Part shown: piece after piece, positions 38,367 through 60,211 of the stretch | Layout of the letters: every line of letters begins with the position of its first letter | How positions within the stretch are numbered: position 1 is the stretch's first letter | NCBI RefSeq assembly: GCF_017562075.2 | Contig: NC_054082.1 | Location: 6,419,550-6,483,549, forward strand | Length of the DNA: 64,000 nucleotides | DNA from: Anopheles merus | Taxonomy: Eukaryota > Arthropoda > Insecta > Diptera > Culicidae | Reading direction: 5' to 3' | Made by a program: the position numbers and the translations under genes | Notes under the pieces: generated by a model | The model's database searches: none | What the model saw: only the letters and a program-made list of their open reading frames with translations | Told to the model about the DNA's origin: nothing

Positions 38367-39644
38367 TCATACCACCTCCACGTCCGACGCGTCGCTGTTG
38401 CTGTTGCTGTTGCTCAGCAGCTCGTCACACTTCGGTAGCACCAGCTGCTGCTGCTGCTGCTGCTGCTGCTGTTTGTCCTTGGCAAAGATACCGGTCTGCA
38501 GCTGGCGCAGCTTCTCCTGCGCCGACACCGGGATGTTGATGAGCTTTCGAATTTTGCTATTGATTTCGTAGTTGGAGAACTGTTCCTGCTCCTCCCGCTT
38601 CTGCTTGCGCCATTTGGCGCGCCGATTCTTGAACCAAACCTGGGGGAGAGAGGGAGACAGAGAGAGCATCGTTCAAAGTATAGTCGATTGGTTTTTGAGC
38701 TTCCGGCGGCGTATTTTGGCCGGAAATTACAATGCCGGGGTAACTCAATTTGTCGAATTCATTATTGCTCCGAGCGGCACGGGCGACACAAAATCAACAA
38801 GTGAGTTCCGGGAAAATTAAAGCCCCGTCGCCACCGTCTTCACCGGCTAAATGGCGGCGGTGTTGATGGCTACCCCGCTCCTACCTCGACGCGCTCCTCC
38901 TTCAGGTCCACCTTGATTGCCAGCTTCTCCCGCAGCAGCACGTCCGGGTAGTGCGTCTTGTCGAAGGTGGCCTCCAGCTGCTCCAGCTGCTCCTCGGTGA
39001 AGATGGTCCGGTGGCGCCGCTTCCGCTTGATGTGCGAGTCCGCGTTCAGGAACGGGTACCGGGGCCGGAAGTTACCGTTGCAGGCGACCAGCCCCACCTG
39101 CTGGTGCAGATGGGCGGCGAACAGGTCCGGCTGCAGATAGTTGTGGCAGGACGAGGGGTATGCTACTGGAAAGGGGAAAAGAAAAGGTCATTAATCATCT
39201 CCATTAAAGTCGGTGCACCATTGACTACTCACTGCCAAGTATGTTCGTGGGCAGCATGTTCGCGTCGGACTGGTGGCTGGTGGGAAGGTGCAGCGTACCG
39301 GCCCCGGCACAGCGGAAGTAGTTGGACAGGCTCTGCTTGGTGTGCTGCTCCAGCTCGTACGCCGCACCGCCGTCCAGCCGCTGCGGCACGGGCGACAGCA
39401 GCTTGTCGTGCAGTGGGCCAGCTCCCGCCTTGTGTGCGATCGAGTCCTGATTCAGCCCGAGGATGCTTTCGATCGTAAAGACGGACGCGAACGAAGGTCT
39501 CGAATCGGTCGGCAGGGTCGTCCCGGTGGATCCGGCAGAGGAGCAGCCCGTGTCCTCGTGCTGCTGCTGGTGGTGGTTGTGGTCGGTGGAGCTTTCCTTC
39601 TTGGTGGTAGGGCTGGTGCCGTTCAGCCGTTCGTTGCCAAACAT
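38367..39644 (-). CDS. Gsc: Goosecoid homeodomain transcription factor
   Basis: Exons 39644-39233, 39165-38885 and 38639-38367 give 321 residues with closing phases. The start is the first in-frame ATG, since the open frame further upstream has only non-ATG codons. Residues 56-62 contain FTIESIL, the goosecoid engrailed-homology (eh1/GEH) repressor motif that binds Groucho. The homeodomain spans about residues 186-245 (RRHRTIFTEEQLEQLEATF through VWFKNRRAKW) and has Lys at position 50, as in bicoid/goosecoid proteins. An intron splits it just before WFKN. The tail carries a run of about 9 Gln coded by CAG. By family it is a nuclear repressor in embryonic head/foregut patterning. The N-terminus is shorter than the Drosophila protein I recall, so an upstream exon cannot be excluded. 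Confidence 0.94.
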
Positions 39645-40175
39645 TGTTTGCTGTTGTGCAGGAGCAGGCAACCACACAGCAACGAGCAGTAGGCGTGCAG
39701 CAATGTGTTTGATTTATACACTTCGGGCACACCAACAGTGGCAAAGTTTAATTTAACGTTCGTTTTCGGAACGCGTGGCACAAACGTAGCGCAAAATCAC
39801 TTGCAAGCGAGGCTTTAAATCTTTCCTTTTCGAGCCGTTTTAAACCCCTTTGCACCTTTCAATTGTTCAACGCCACACGGGTTTTCCTTTTTCTGTTGCG
39901 AATGAAAATTTTACCTCAAACGTTTTAATCCAACCGCTTTCTGTGCATTTTTTTTTCTTTCTTCTCATCCCTCTCACCTCGCTTCCCCCCCGTTTCGGTG
40001 TGCAGGCGCAGGATTTGAATTGCGTTTGACGTTTTGGGCGAAACCGGTGAGCGGTTGGATTAAGCATGCGGCGGCGAAAAGATGGCGGGTAGGTTGTGTT
40101 TCAGGACGATTCTTTAATAATTCTCCGCATGCAAATACAACAACTCCATCACTTCTAACTACCCCCCCCCCCCTC

Positions 40176-42306
40176 CTAAATGGCATGCATTTTCAGCAGC
40201 AGATCGTACACGATCTCATCGCCCTTGTACGCCGCCTTGTGCTGCCGGAACGTCACGTTCGTCTGGTTGTACACGATGTTGCGAATGTTCCAGATGAGCT
40301 GGTCGACGCACAGCTTCTCCGGCGGCGGTCCGGCCTCCACCTCGAGCGCACTGCCAACCGGATCGCTCGGCACCTCGTCCCCGTACCCCATCGGGTACGG
40401 TTCCCAGTCGGACAGCACCTTGCGCATCCAGTGCTTCTTGCTGACCGTGTTGCGCGTCGACCGCGTGCCGAAGATGTTGATCGCCTTGCAGAAGATGTAG
40501 CCCAGCTTGGCGTAGAACACCTCCTGCCCGTCCGTCGCGATGTACATGTGGTTGATGTTCATCATCACCTTGCAGTACTTCTCCACCTCCTCCATCAGAT
40601 GGGTGCCGATGCCGCGCCCCCGATAGCGATAGTCCACCACGACCGACTCCACGTAGGCGGAGGTGTCGTCGGCCGGCACGGGCGACACTTTCGCATGCCC
40701 CAGCACGGTCACCGTTTCGTCGATTAGCTGCGTCAGCACGAGCGTGATCGGCAGCGTGTCGGTGGATGTTTCGAAGCTCCAGAAGCGGGCCATGCGCGAC
40801 CGGGGCCACTCGGTGTTTATTAGCCGCACGCACTGCTCCTTCAGCTCCGGATGCCGGTGGATCGGTACCACCAGGTACGGTTCATTCGAGGTCGGTGGTG
40901 GTGGACCCTTTTTGAGGGGGAAGAAAAACACGTTAATAATGGACCGGACGTGGCATAAAAAAAAAAGCACGTGCACTTACATCGTATGCGATCCGCTTCT
41001 TGCTGCTGTAGTAATCCTGATACGTGTCGTCGTCTTCCTCCTCGTTGTAGTAGTAGTAGTAGTAGCAGTTTTGTCGCCGCGCGTACAGCTCCTCCTCCGA
41101 CGATTCGTACCGCTGCACCACGTACCGGTGCGGTTCGCTGGCGAGGATAAATTTGGACACGCCGCGCGGCTCGTTACGCTCCAGTATCGCACCGTACGCC
41201 CGGGCGCGCGTAAAGCTGAACCGGAACTTGGCCCGAAACACGTGCTGATCGCGCAGCGCCACAAAGATGTGCTCGATGTTCAGGTAGTACAGGTACTCCT
41301 GCGTTGCGATCACCTCGAGCAGGCAGCGCCGGGCGCAGGATGGAATTTTCGAGATGGAACACAGGGCAATGACCTGTACGCGATCGTTCTCGCCGCTGGC
41401 AATGATGAGGCTCGGTGGCATTTCCGGCAAATGTTCGAGCGTCTTCAGCCGCTCGGTCCGGATGCGCTTCCACTGCTGGTTGATCTGCCGGTTGCAGGTG
41501 CGGTACCATTTGTCCTTGTTGTTGATCGGAAGCACAAAGTAGTGCCTGTCGTAGTGCTCGAAATCGATGGTGTAAGGAGACTGGCGACCAAAATCAAAAA
41601 AGAAAAATTTAAAATTTACTAAAAATAATCAAAATCAACGCAATTGCCTAAACTAATGGTATCAGCCATGAACATAGTCGAGTTCGTTGGACTGATCATT
41701 CATCAAAAACGCTCATCGATTACACCGAACGTATGCGGTTTCGTGGCTCAATTACATCGCTCAGAATCGACAGATCAGCAGTTCGATTTCGTAACGTGCT
41801 TGGCACTCGTCACCCTTTTGTAGCACTTTCGATTACGTTACACAAACACGCTAGAACTAGCATCGCAATCTATCATCAGCTGACGCGCGCTGTTGCTCCT
41901 CTGCGAGAACCACATTCTTACGATGTAAATATGCTCGCCACTCGCCGTTCTTTGTTCTTTGTCTGCTGCTGTTTATCCGAACCGACGTACAATTAAATGT
42001 GTGTCTTCAAATCACTTCACAGCGGGAATGCTGCCCCCGCTGCGAAGCTCTGTGGCTCACAAACGCCCCTTCTTCTTTGCATGCGTTGTTTATTTATCCA
42101 CGCGCAGCAGGAGACTGGACAGCGTAAGCTTTTTAAATTTCCCCCGGAAAGATTTATGCTTCGGAGCATTTTTTGCGGGTCGAACGGAACTGGCCACACA
42201 GACACACAGATCGATTTATTACCTTCCGCTGTTTACACCTTCGACCGGTCGCCGTGCAGTTTACGGCTTGGCGCGTACGTTTCCGCGGACGATGCTCGTG
42301 CAGCAT
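40176..42306 (-). CDS. NAA80-type N-acetyltransferase with a duplicated GNAT domain
   Basis: Exons 41580-40981 and 40907-40176 (TAG stop) join in phase 0. A first exon at 42306-42223 (28 basic residues, donor GTAATA) is my best candidate but weak, giving about 471 residues. The C-terminal GNAT has VVPIHRHPEL, LINTEWPRSR and the acetyl-CoA loop RGRGIG near residues 324-329, closely resembling human NAA80, which acetylates processed actin N-termini in the cytosol. About 95 further residues follow the GNAT. Exon 2 encodes a second, degenerate copy of the same fold, with NRQINQQWKRIR matching VRLINTEWPRSR. It lacks the RGxGxG loop and is followed by poly-Tyr and acidic runs. A GPPPP run begins exon 3. 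Actin as substrate is inferred from family. It could instead be two genes, but the 73-base intron with good ends argues for one. Confidence 0.82.
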
Positions 42307-43467
42307 GGTGGTGATCGTAAGTCAGACGGGGATCGACTGATCGATCAGCTGGCAGAGATTGTAGCCGCGGGCCTCCCATCGGTACCACCAGGAAGCTAAT
42401 TCGTTTAAAAGGTTGGTGAGAAGGGGTGGGATAGAACACAGAATAGCTACGAGCAGGTGCGGCAGCACCCTCCTGTGAAACCGTTCGCCGTTTGGACCGT
42501 GGCCAACAGACACTGAAAGTCATGTGCAGCGGTGGTTTATGAGCACGGTTATTGCATCATACCCGCTGCTCTCGGCGATGGCAACTGTGATGCATCGGAC
42601 TCATGCTGTGTGCTTTCCACGGTTTTAGACTTGTGGCAGTCGTACACAATTGGGTGTCTGGAATGCTCTGCAAAAATGTTTACCCTTTGATAAAAATCCT
42701 TGGAAGGATAAATGTTTCAAGACACCGTCCGACTAGAAAAAGCCCCTACCACCACCACGCAATTAAGGGATTGTTTGCTTTCGCGTGAGACGACGCATCG
42801 GCCAGATGCCATCGACGATTAAATTACTTCGCCTGCTTGTATTGAACCGTTGCCAGCGAGTGGCGTCTACGCCGAGCGACGACAGTACAAATTAATGGAA
42901 GGTCCGACCGACGTGAGCCGTGTGTTTTGTTGACACGCCCGCACGTACTAATTATTGACCTGGGCAAAAGCACACGGCTCGTGTGTATCGAGCGGCGAGC
43001 ATTTATCGCTTCGAAAGTAACTAATGTAAATAAACACGACCTAGAAAATCGTGCAGCGAATGTCGGACAGCCGCTCGCTGTCTCTTCCCCCCCCACACAC
43101 ACACACACGCTAGTGCGTAGGATGAACGTGGCCGTCCTCGTTGCTGTGGATCAGCTGTTTAAACATGGGCAGTTAAACAAAACGGTCTAAAATTAAACCT
43201 CTTCCCCACTTCCTCTCGCATCTGGCAGATTGATTCCACTTGTGTCCAGTGCTCTTGAGAATGCATTGATTCCATTGAACTCGGAACTGCGCCCGTGCGA
43301 GGGTGTTCCGCAAGCGATGAGCAAGCAGAGGGATATAGCTTCAAGCGGCAAACGGAAGACGTTTCTCCACACAACAAGGCAGACACACGCACGGTTCACG
43401 TTTGTTTCGGCATAAGCGAGAAGAAGAAGAAGGGTAACTCCAACGCCGGATGTTGATTTTTACGTTA
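42307..43467. other. Region between RpS29 and the acetyltransferase
   Basis: About 1.2 kb with no supported coding sequence apart from the tentative first exon just below it. It should contain the acetyltransferase promoter and the end of the RpS29 transcript. A C/CA run is at about 43088-43110. Confidence 0.4.
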
Positions 43468-43473
43468 TTTATT
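43468..43473 (-). terminator. RpS29 polyadenylation signal
   Basis: AATAAA on the minus strand, about 100 bases after the RpS29 stop. Confidence 0.6.
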
Positions 43474-43575
43474 TGCCGATTTCATTCCAACGCACGTTCA
43501 CTGCCAGCAAGCTGCAAATATCCCGATCTTGATGTCATGTGCGATGAAATGTGGAGAAAATATGTGTTCTCACAT

Positions 43576-44133
43576 TTAATCCAGCTGCAAGAGTAAAGAG
43601 AGAGAGAGAAAGGAAAAAAACATTGATATTAGAATTTACAATCAAATGCTGCCGCCGGAAGTTGCGTTCGGTGTTGACACAGCGGGTTAAGAAACACTGA
43701 CCAACAACAACACAACACACCACTACACCGGCACAGATCGTAAGTCGAGCAGAACGCTCCTACTCCGTACGCACGCACACACACGCACGCAGTTGAACTT
43801 ACCTTCCTGAAGCCAATATCCTTGGCGTACTCGCGGAAGCACTGTCGGCAAATGTTCAGACCGTACTTTCGGATCATTCCGTGGTTGTTGGAGCAGGCAC
43901 GGCTGAAACGAACGGAAACAGAATCTTGGTTACAATCCTGCTACATCGCGGCCTCGCTCTCCACCGCCTCACACAACATGGCGAAGCGGCAGTACACGTG
44001 CACAGGAATGGGAACCGGTCGGAAACACCCGTTACGCCGCCGGAACCGGCCCAAAAACGGTTTCCACTCACCAGAAACGCGAGCCCTGTCCGTATTTACG
44101 CGGATGCGAGTACCACAAGTTGGCGAAACCCAT
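43576..44133 (-). CDS. RpS29: Small ribosomal subunit protein uS14/RpS29
   Basis: Exons 44133-44072, 43902-43803 and 43584-43576 give 56 residues, the usual length. The start is MGFANLWYSHPRKYGQGSR. The zinc-binding Cys pairs are present (C-RAC and CRQC), with RKYGLNICRQCF and the C-terminal IGFRKLD seen clearly. The last exon codes only for Leu-Asp and the stop. It is a structural protein of the 40S subunit and needed in all cells. Introns are 169 and 218 bases. I looked for snoRNA boxes in them and saw none convincing. The promoter features are listed separately. Confidence 0.98.
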
Positions 44134-44193
44134 TTTTTCGATTAAATTCTGTACGCACAAAACGCGAACGTGCTGAACACGGAAAAATGTGGA

Positions 44194-44232
44194 GGCAAAA
44201 GAGTTTGACAGCTGTCAGCGGCTTGACAGCTG
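44194..44232 (-). promoter_or_regulatory. Probable RpS29 core promoter: TOP tract and CAGCTG repeats
   Basis: On the minus strand CTCTTTTGCC (44203-44194) fits the polypyrimidine initiator used by ribosomal protein genes, about 60 bases before the ATG. Immediately upstream is the perfect 12-base palindrome TGACAGCTGTCA (44206-44217), and the half TTGACAGCTG repeats 19 bases further on (44204 and 44223). The spacing suggests a duplicated activator site with an E-box core. The function is inferred. Confidence 0.5.
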
Positions 44233-44734
44233 GCCAACAACGAGCCGACGATGTTCGAACCCGTCTCGCCGACGCGGGCACGAAGTTTGACGTTTGGAAC
44301 CAGATGTTCGAACGGTAATGATTCTTTTATTTCTTTTCTGAAACGAAAACTGGTAGTCAACTGATAAAAAGAGGTAATTTGCATACTGATTTTATTTAAA
44401 TGTATTTGGGAGTCTTCCAAATGCATTAAACTGCTTCAAATGTGTCACCAAGCATGAAGCGTTTCGATTCGAAGATGTCAAGCGTTTTCGGAGGTTCAAA
44501 TTGACGGTTGGCTCGCTAGTTCCAGTAAGATTCAAACAGCAATTCAACAAAACAACAAACAAAATAACTTTATTCATGCGCTTTCAATGTATAAATACGG
44601 GTTGTGCATTAAGCAAATGTTGCTCATACTTGGTTCCCAGGTCCAAATGAATGAACCAACGAGTAGGGTCGCCCATCCAGCCGCGCAAACACACGCGCAA
44701 TCATCGACCCACATCGCGATCATCGCGCTCCTGC

Positions 44735-45350
44735 TCAATAGTGCCAGTTACGGTGCGTTTTCTCGTTCTGCATAATGTGCTTGTAGACGGTGACCGGCAC
44801 GGGGTACGGTTTCGGGACGGGCACCTCGAACTTCTTCAGCACTTCCACCGGGAACGGTTTCTCCACCTCGATCGGGTACGGCTTTTCCACCGTGTACGGG
44901 ACGGGCTTTTCGATCACCTTCGGGATCACCTTGTAGATCGGGATCTTGATCGGCTGCTCGACGTTCACCTGCAGCGGGTAGGGCTGGGGAATGTACACCT
45001 TGACGTAGTGCGGGACGGCAATCGGTACGGGGTGCGGTACCGGGACACCGACCTTCTGGAACACGGGCACGGGAACGGTTTTCGACTTTTCCGACACGCT
45101 CGAGTGAAGGTGGCCGGCTGCCTGGGCTTCCTTCAGGCCTTCGAGCACCTCGAGATATCGCTCATCGAGCAGACCGTCGTCCTGATCGTGGTAGACGTAC
45201 TTCCCGTTCGCTGGCACGACGTTGGCCTGAAGAAGGAGTAACACCATTGCGAGCGACGAACAAAACATCTACAACAAAAAGGGGAAATGATATTGTTATT
45301 GGGACTATTTTGTACATGTTATGTCTCCGGGAACTCACTAAAGGACTCAT
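44735..45350 (-). CDS. Secreted Pro/Val repeat protein, Vajk/cuticle-like
   Basis: A 12-base first coding exon (45350-45339, MSPL) is joined to 45268-44735, giving 181 residues. An N-terminal signal peptide (MFCSSLAMVLLLLQ, cut near VPANG) precedes a short acidic region (YHDQDDGLLDERYLEVLEGLKEA). The rest is a long array of Pro/Val/Tyr/Lys units such as VPVPKPYPVPV and IEKPVPYTVEKP. This composition matches insect cuticle-associated proteins of the Vajk/shematrin-like sort, likely laid down outside the cell by epidermis. A TATA box lies upstream. The split of the signal peptide after four residues is a common arrangement in insect cuticle genes. No Rebers-Riddiford chitin-binding motif was seen. 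The exact family is uncertain. Confidence 0.85.
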
Positions 45351-45436
45351 GTTTGCGATCTGTTTGATGTACCAAGATGACTTGAACGTAGGGAAGGCAA
45401 TCGAAGGAATAAACTACCATTCAGTGACGATGTGGC

Positions 45437-45444
45437 TTTTTATA
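45437..45444 (-). promoter_or_regulatory. TATA box of the Pro/Val repeat protein gene
   Basis: TATAAAAA on the minus strand, about 90 bases before the ATG. It predicts a transcription start near 45412-45419 and is typical of strongly, stage-specifically expressed cuticle genes. Confidence 0.6.
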
Positions 45445-47043
45445 CATCCACCACCATTTCTGTTCATTTCCCAGCTCGAGCACTCCCGGTAATCATCGGT
45501 TTGGCTTCGTTCGCTCGATCGAAACACACTCTTCCTTTCTACGGAATCGAACGGGGAGGAGCGCGAGTGAGAGAGAGAGCGCGCGATAGAGTGAGTGGGG
45601 CGCGATGCATCCGGGTGTGGAAAAGTGCAGCTGGTGCAGTGCACACCTACACCAACGACCGATAGGGGTACGCGGGGTTTGCTTTTCCTTTCACCGAGTT
45701 TCCCTTTCCTTCTTAGGGCCGGATCGCCCGTACGGAAACGGGCAGTGCAATACCGTCGCGGAAGCAGCCCCATTGGGAAATGAAATGGAAAACCCGACGA
45801 AACGATCGACCGGCAATAACGGCGCCGAAGCGTTTTTGGTTTTGCTCGTCCCGCAAACGTGCCTTTGATGCGTGCGATTTGATACCGTCCGCAACCGAAA
45901 CTCGATCGCACCGATACTCGACTTCTGGTACGCCACGATCGGTCCTGCTTTTGCGCCCTTTGCGTTGCGTAAATTTGGGTCAGTTGGAGGGAACGCGCAG
46001 CACACGCGTCGGGCAGTGGGTTAGCGGAACTCGTGCGATCGCGCGCGGACACAAAGGCACAAAGAACATTCCTGCACGGAACATTAGCACGGTCACGCGG
46101 GGGGTCATTATTTGATAATGCCTAGATAAGGTGAAATGATCGCTGGAAAGCAATAATTTATCGTTCGTTGGATAAGCTTGGGGCTGCACGAAAGGAAATG
46201 GGCCATCGAACTATGTGAATGCATTTTATAAGACTTAGGGCCTTGTCGGCCATGTAACTTACGGAGCATTGGACAGCTTTAATTCTAAAGCAGCTAAGGT
46301 TAATTAGGACAGACTTTTAATAAAGAAATTTAAAATTTACAAAATACACACGAACAGGTGACAAAAAATAATCAGACTTAGTACATTGTTTCCATCAAGT
46401 AAAGACACCAGTATGTTACTTACTCTTCATCACACCGTTACGCACCTTGATTAATATAAAAAAAGCAATCCCATTAAGCGTTTAAACTTGAAAACATGAA
46501 AATCGAAAGAGCGACAAAAGTGTACCGTAAACGCTTAATAAATTTGCTACGCTACGTTAATTTTTAATCTGTTTTTGGTGGACGAAACGGCCCGAAATCG
46601 ATGTCGATGCTCCTGGCAAGCTGTCGAGTGCGACTGTTTAATTAAATTGCTTAAGCTCAATTTACTGGCTAATGAGATGAAAGGTGTGCTTCGTGAAGCG
46701 TTGGTGATTGATGAAGCCAGTTAGCCAGTGCCAGCCGCTTCAAAGGGGGTAAGCAAACTCTTTCGACTGGCAAAGGATACGGCAGGCCGTTTTAGCTGGA
46801 ACACCGCGACACGCCGTCCTGTACCAGTGGGATCGCTCAAGATGGATATGATTGGGAGCGAGTTCACTGGAATGTTGCTTGGTAACTTATGGGATATTTA
46901 AATTAAATTAAATTCGTGGTTTTGGCCAGCTCTGGGGAGAGTTTCAGACTGTCAGCCTCGGCCTATTACGATTTTGTTTTTTTGTGTAGATTAAACTCAT
47001 ACTCATAAAACATGGAACATGGAACGACTCATTTGATGAAATA

Positions 47044-47163
47044 CAGGATTTCCCACGATTTATTGGTATCGTCCCATTCGACCAACAAATTCTGCGAAAC
47101 AAACAAAAGATCGTGAGAACACACAAAATAATGAAGCAACCAAAAGAAACTTGAGAAACCTGG
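47044..47163. mobile_element. Second, shortened copy of the CAGGG MITE
   Basis: TA then CAGGATTTCCCACGATTTAT on the left and a decayed complement ending near CCTGGTA on the right match the termini of 14326-14620 in order and spacing. The interior is mostly lost (about 120 bases against 295). Confidence 0.6.
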
Positions 47164-47188
47164 TAATAATCTAGCCTTAACTGCTATG

Positions 47189-47320
47189 CGCCTAAGGGTA
47201 TGCAAGACGCAGCTCTACAGATACAAAATACATTTTGAATCATTTTGAAGTCTACATTTAGGCGCTAAATTATTATTGCTCTGTTAAAGAATTTGCACTT
47301 TACGCCTAGAGTAATGCGAT
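47189..47320. repeat. Three TATGCAA motif copies
   Basis: Plus-strand CGCCTAAGGGTATGCAAG is at 47189-47206, a minus-strand half copy CGCCTAAATGTAG at 47252-47264, and plus-strand CGCCTAGAGTAATGCGAT at 47303-47320. They lie just downstream of the MITE copy. Confidence 0.5.
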
Positions 47321-49216
47321 AGCAAAACCCGACAATTTATCAATTAACGTCTTTAATAAGAATAAGTATTGTGGGAGAAAGTAAATTGACGCAAGCAAGA
47401 TACAGAAATATGTGGAATCTGTTATAAAAGAGTCTTTTGCGTAACAAATATGAAAATTATTGTAAATGCAAATTTACTGTGTAATAGTTCTAAACAATTC
47501 CTACTAACCAAGGATAGTTACATAGCAATGGCAATAGCTAATAGCGTTGACTAGTATACTTAAAAAAAAACAGATGACTTACCGTTCAGGATTCAAACTT
47601 CAAATAACATTTTTCGGATATTTCACAAACGCAACAAAAAAGATCTTCAAAATACTTTAAATTTGAAATTAATGTGTTGCTTTACTTGATCAGTAATAGT
47701 TCAACTGGATTGAGTAGAGTGTTTGCCCTGGATCCGGCAACTGTTGGCATAGTTCTGCGCGATTTGGCGCACCTCATTTCACAACGAGAAGATTACAATT
47801 ACGGGTTCGTACTCGCGCTAGTTGTTTTTTTTCGGTTTATCTGGATAATTTCGGGCCCCACGCGGAAAGCCCAAAGTTTGTAACCATCTTACCATACCTA
47901 TAACCAGGATTCTAAGTGAGCAATTTTTAGGTGTGTCTAGGAGAGTTTGTGTCTCGTACAAATGGTTGCGCGCGTTCGCAGATGTGCTACACAACTGCGA
48001 GCCAAAACGGACTGTGTAATTTGTAATGCTGCACACAGTAGTAGTAGTAGTAGTAGTAGCGCAACATACATATAACGATACTAGCCAATAGTTTGTGTCC
48101 TACGAAACGGGTATATCTGCCTCATCGAACGGCGTTACATCAACCGGAACCGAGCTAACTGGTAGTAAGAAGCACTGTTGCTGCTATTGCTATGTTTTAA
48201 CTACCGGAACGCTAGTAAGTGATACTAGGAGCTCTACACCGCATGCACCTTATGCCGCTAGTTAAATAAATATGAGGCTACGCTCGCGTTAAAAAAAAAA
48301 CAATGGAATCTACTGCTAAGCTACCTTACTGCCCGATTCTTGCTGCCGCAAGGAGAGACGGGTTTTGCCAATATACCCCGAGAAACAGTCACTAGATGTT
48401 AAACTTAATTCCATAAATAATCTAAGAGGTCTCCGCTAGCACAGTAACAGTTAAACGTAAATCCGCCCCATCTTCCTCTGCCACTTTAAAAAGCATCCGC
48501 CAGGCGCCCCTTCGGATGTCACTGTGCCACGCTGTGCCCACCTTCAATTACCTCTAACACACTAACGTCTAACAAAAGTCTTCTAATACTCCGACACACA
48601 CTCACACACGCTCAGACCCAATCTCCGAATCGTCCGTCCACCGGCGGCGGCACACACACACACACCCACGTGAATGGCAATCGCTTTGTGAGCGCTTTGT
48701 GACGGGACGGGATGGGAGTTAAGTTCGTGCCGCATCCGCCTTGTTTAATAAATACTTATGCTACCTTGTTGCTCCGAACTTTTCTCCTCTCCCCTCCATG
48801 CGGTTAGGTAGCACAGTTGAAAGTCTATCCGCACAGGCAAGCGGGGCCAAGCGGGGTAAGGTGATTAAGCTCACAAACCCACAGCACGCCGGGTTTGTGC
48901 GTTGCACTGGCTGGAGTGGAATGAGGTTGATGCAGTTCCGGCCGCTGCTTGGCTCGCTACCAGGCCCCCAACGGGATGCTATTGAATCGATCGCACACTC
49001 TATTCAAGCTCGAGAGAGTTTGCTGCTTGATTTAATTTGTTGTAAATTGTAAACACTTGCAAACTTTGTATGAAAGCTGGCGTTTTGAAAAAAAAAAAAA
49101 GAGCTGCCGGTATACAGCGGGAGCGCAACACGGGGCTTCCGTGCCTTTGCGAAAGGTAATTACGCTGCACAGATTGCGTACCATTCAGGGGCAAAAAAGG
49201 TTTGCCGAAGCTTGTG

Positions 49217-49234
49217 CGCCAAAATGTATGCAAT
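49217..49234 (+). repeat. TATGCAA motif copy
   Basis: CGCCAAAATGTATGCAAT, two differences from consensus. Confidence 0.6.
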
Positions 49235-49639
49235 CTCGCAGGCGGTACGAGCTATGGAAATAATCATAATGGCCAGTGTAACGCACGCCCGCGTGTGTTA
49301 CCATCCACCCCAGCCCTCCGCCACTAGCACCGTTGAAAGGGGGGGAAGGGTGAGGGCAGGTTTCTGTTTTCACTTAAATCACTCCCCCTCCATCATGCGC
49401 ATCAAATTGTACATTTCAGAAAAAAAACAAAAACAAAAACCGCCACTTACGCTGTGGGTGATGCCGACGGAGCCGCTTTGCCGAAGGTGACACAACCATT
49501 ACGCCTTACTTGCTATAGAGTCGTTCGCATACACACACGCACACACAAACACGCACACACACACCCTTACAGTTTTCACACCCGGGCCACACCATCGGGG
49601 GCAGTGTGGAGGAAATCGGTGAAATCAAATCATTTCCAT

Positions 49640-60211
<10,572 letters not shown>

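Larger units (their letters stand above)
45445..49639. other. Noncoding region, 4.2 kb
   Basis: I support no gene here. 45.5-46.1 kb is GC-balanced sequence. 46.1-47.9 kb is AT-rich, with a degraded MITE and three TATGCAA motif copies. 48.0-49.6 kb has a short TAG array (about 48039-48058) and several CA runs, and may include the long 3' UTR of the chitin-binding gene. Confidence 0.45.

Noticed and set aside
39644..39677. A goosecoid start 11 codons upstream
   Set aside because: The codon there is GTG, not ATG. The first ATG in frame is at 39644.
39273..39756. Plus-strand frames across goosecoid exon 1
   Set aside because: They are shadows of the minus-strand goosecoid reading frame, which has an eh1 motif and homeodomain.
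40020..41622. Long plus-strand frames (235 and 319 codons)
   Set aside because: They are antisense to the acetyltransferase exons. The minus strand has the GNAT motifs and correct splice sites.
42233..42523. A 96-codon minus-strand frame upstream of the acetyltransferase
   Set aside because: Its frame is not compatible with a good donor into the next exon. The shorter 28-codon exon in another frame fits better, though weakly.
47674..47883. A 69-codon plus-strand frame with a hydrophobic end
   Set aside because: It is AT-rich and isolated, has no splice context, and no family was recognised.
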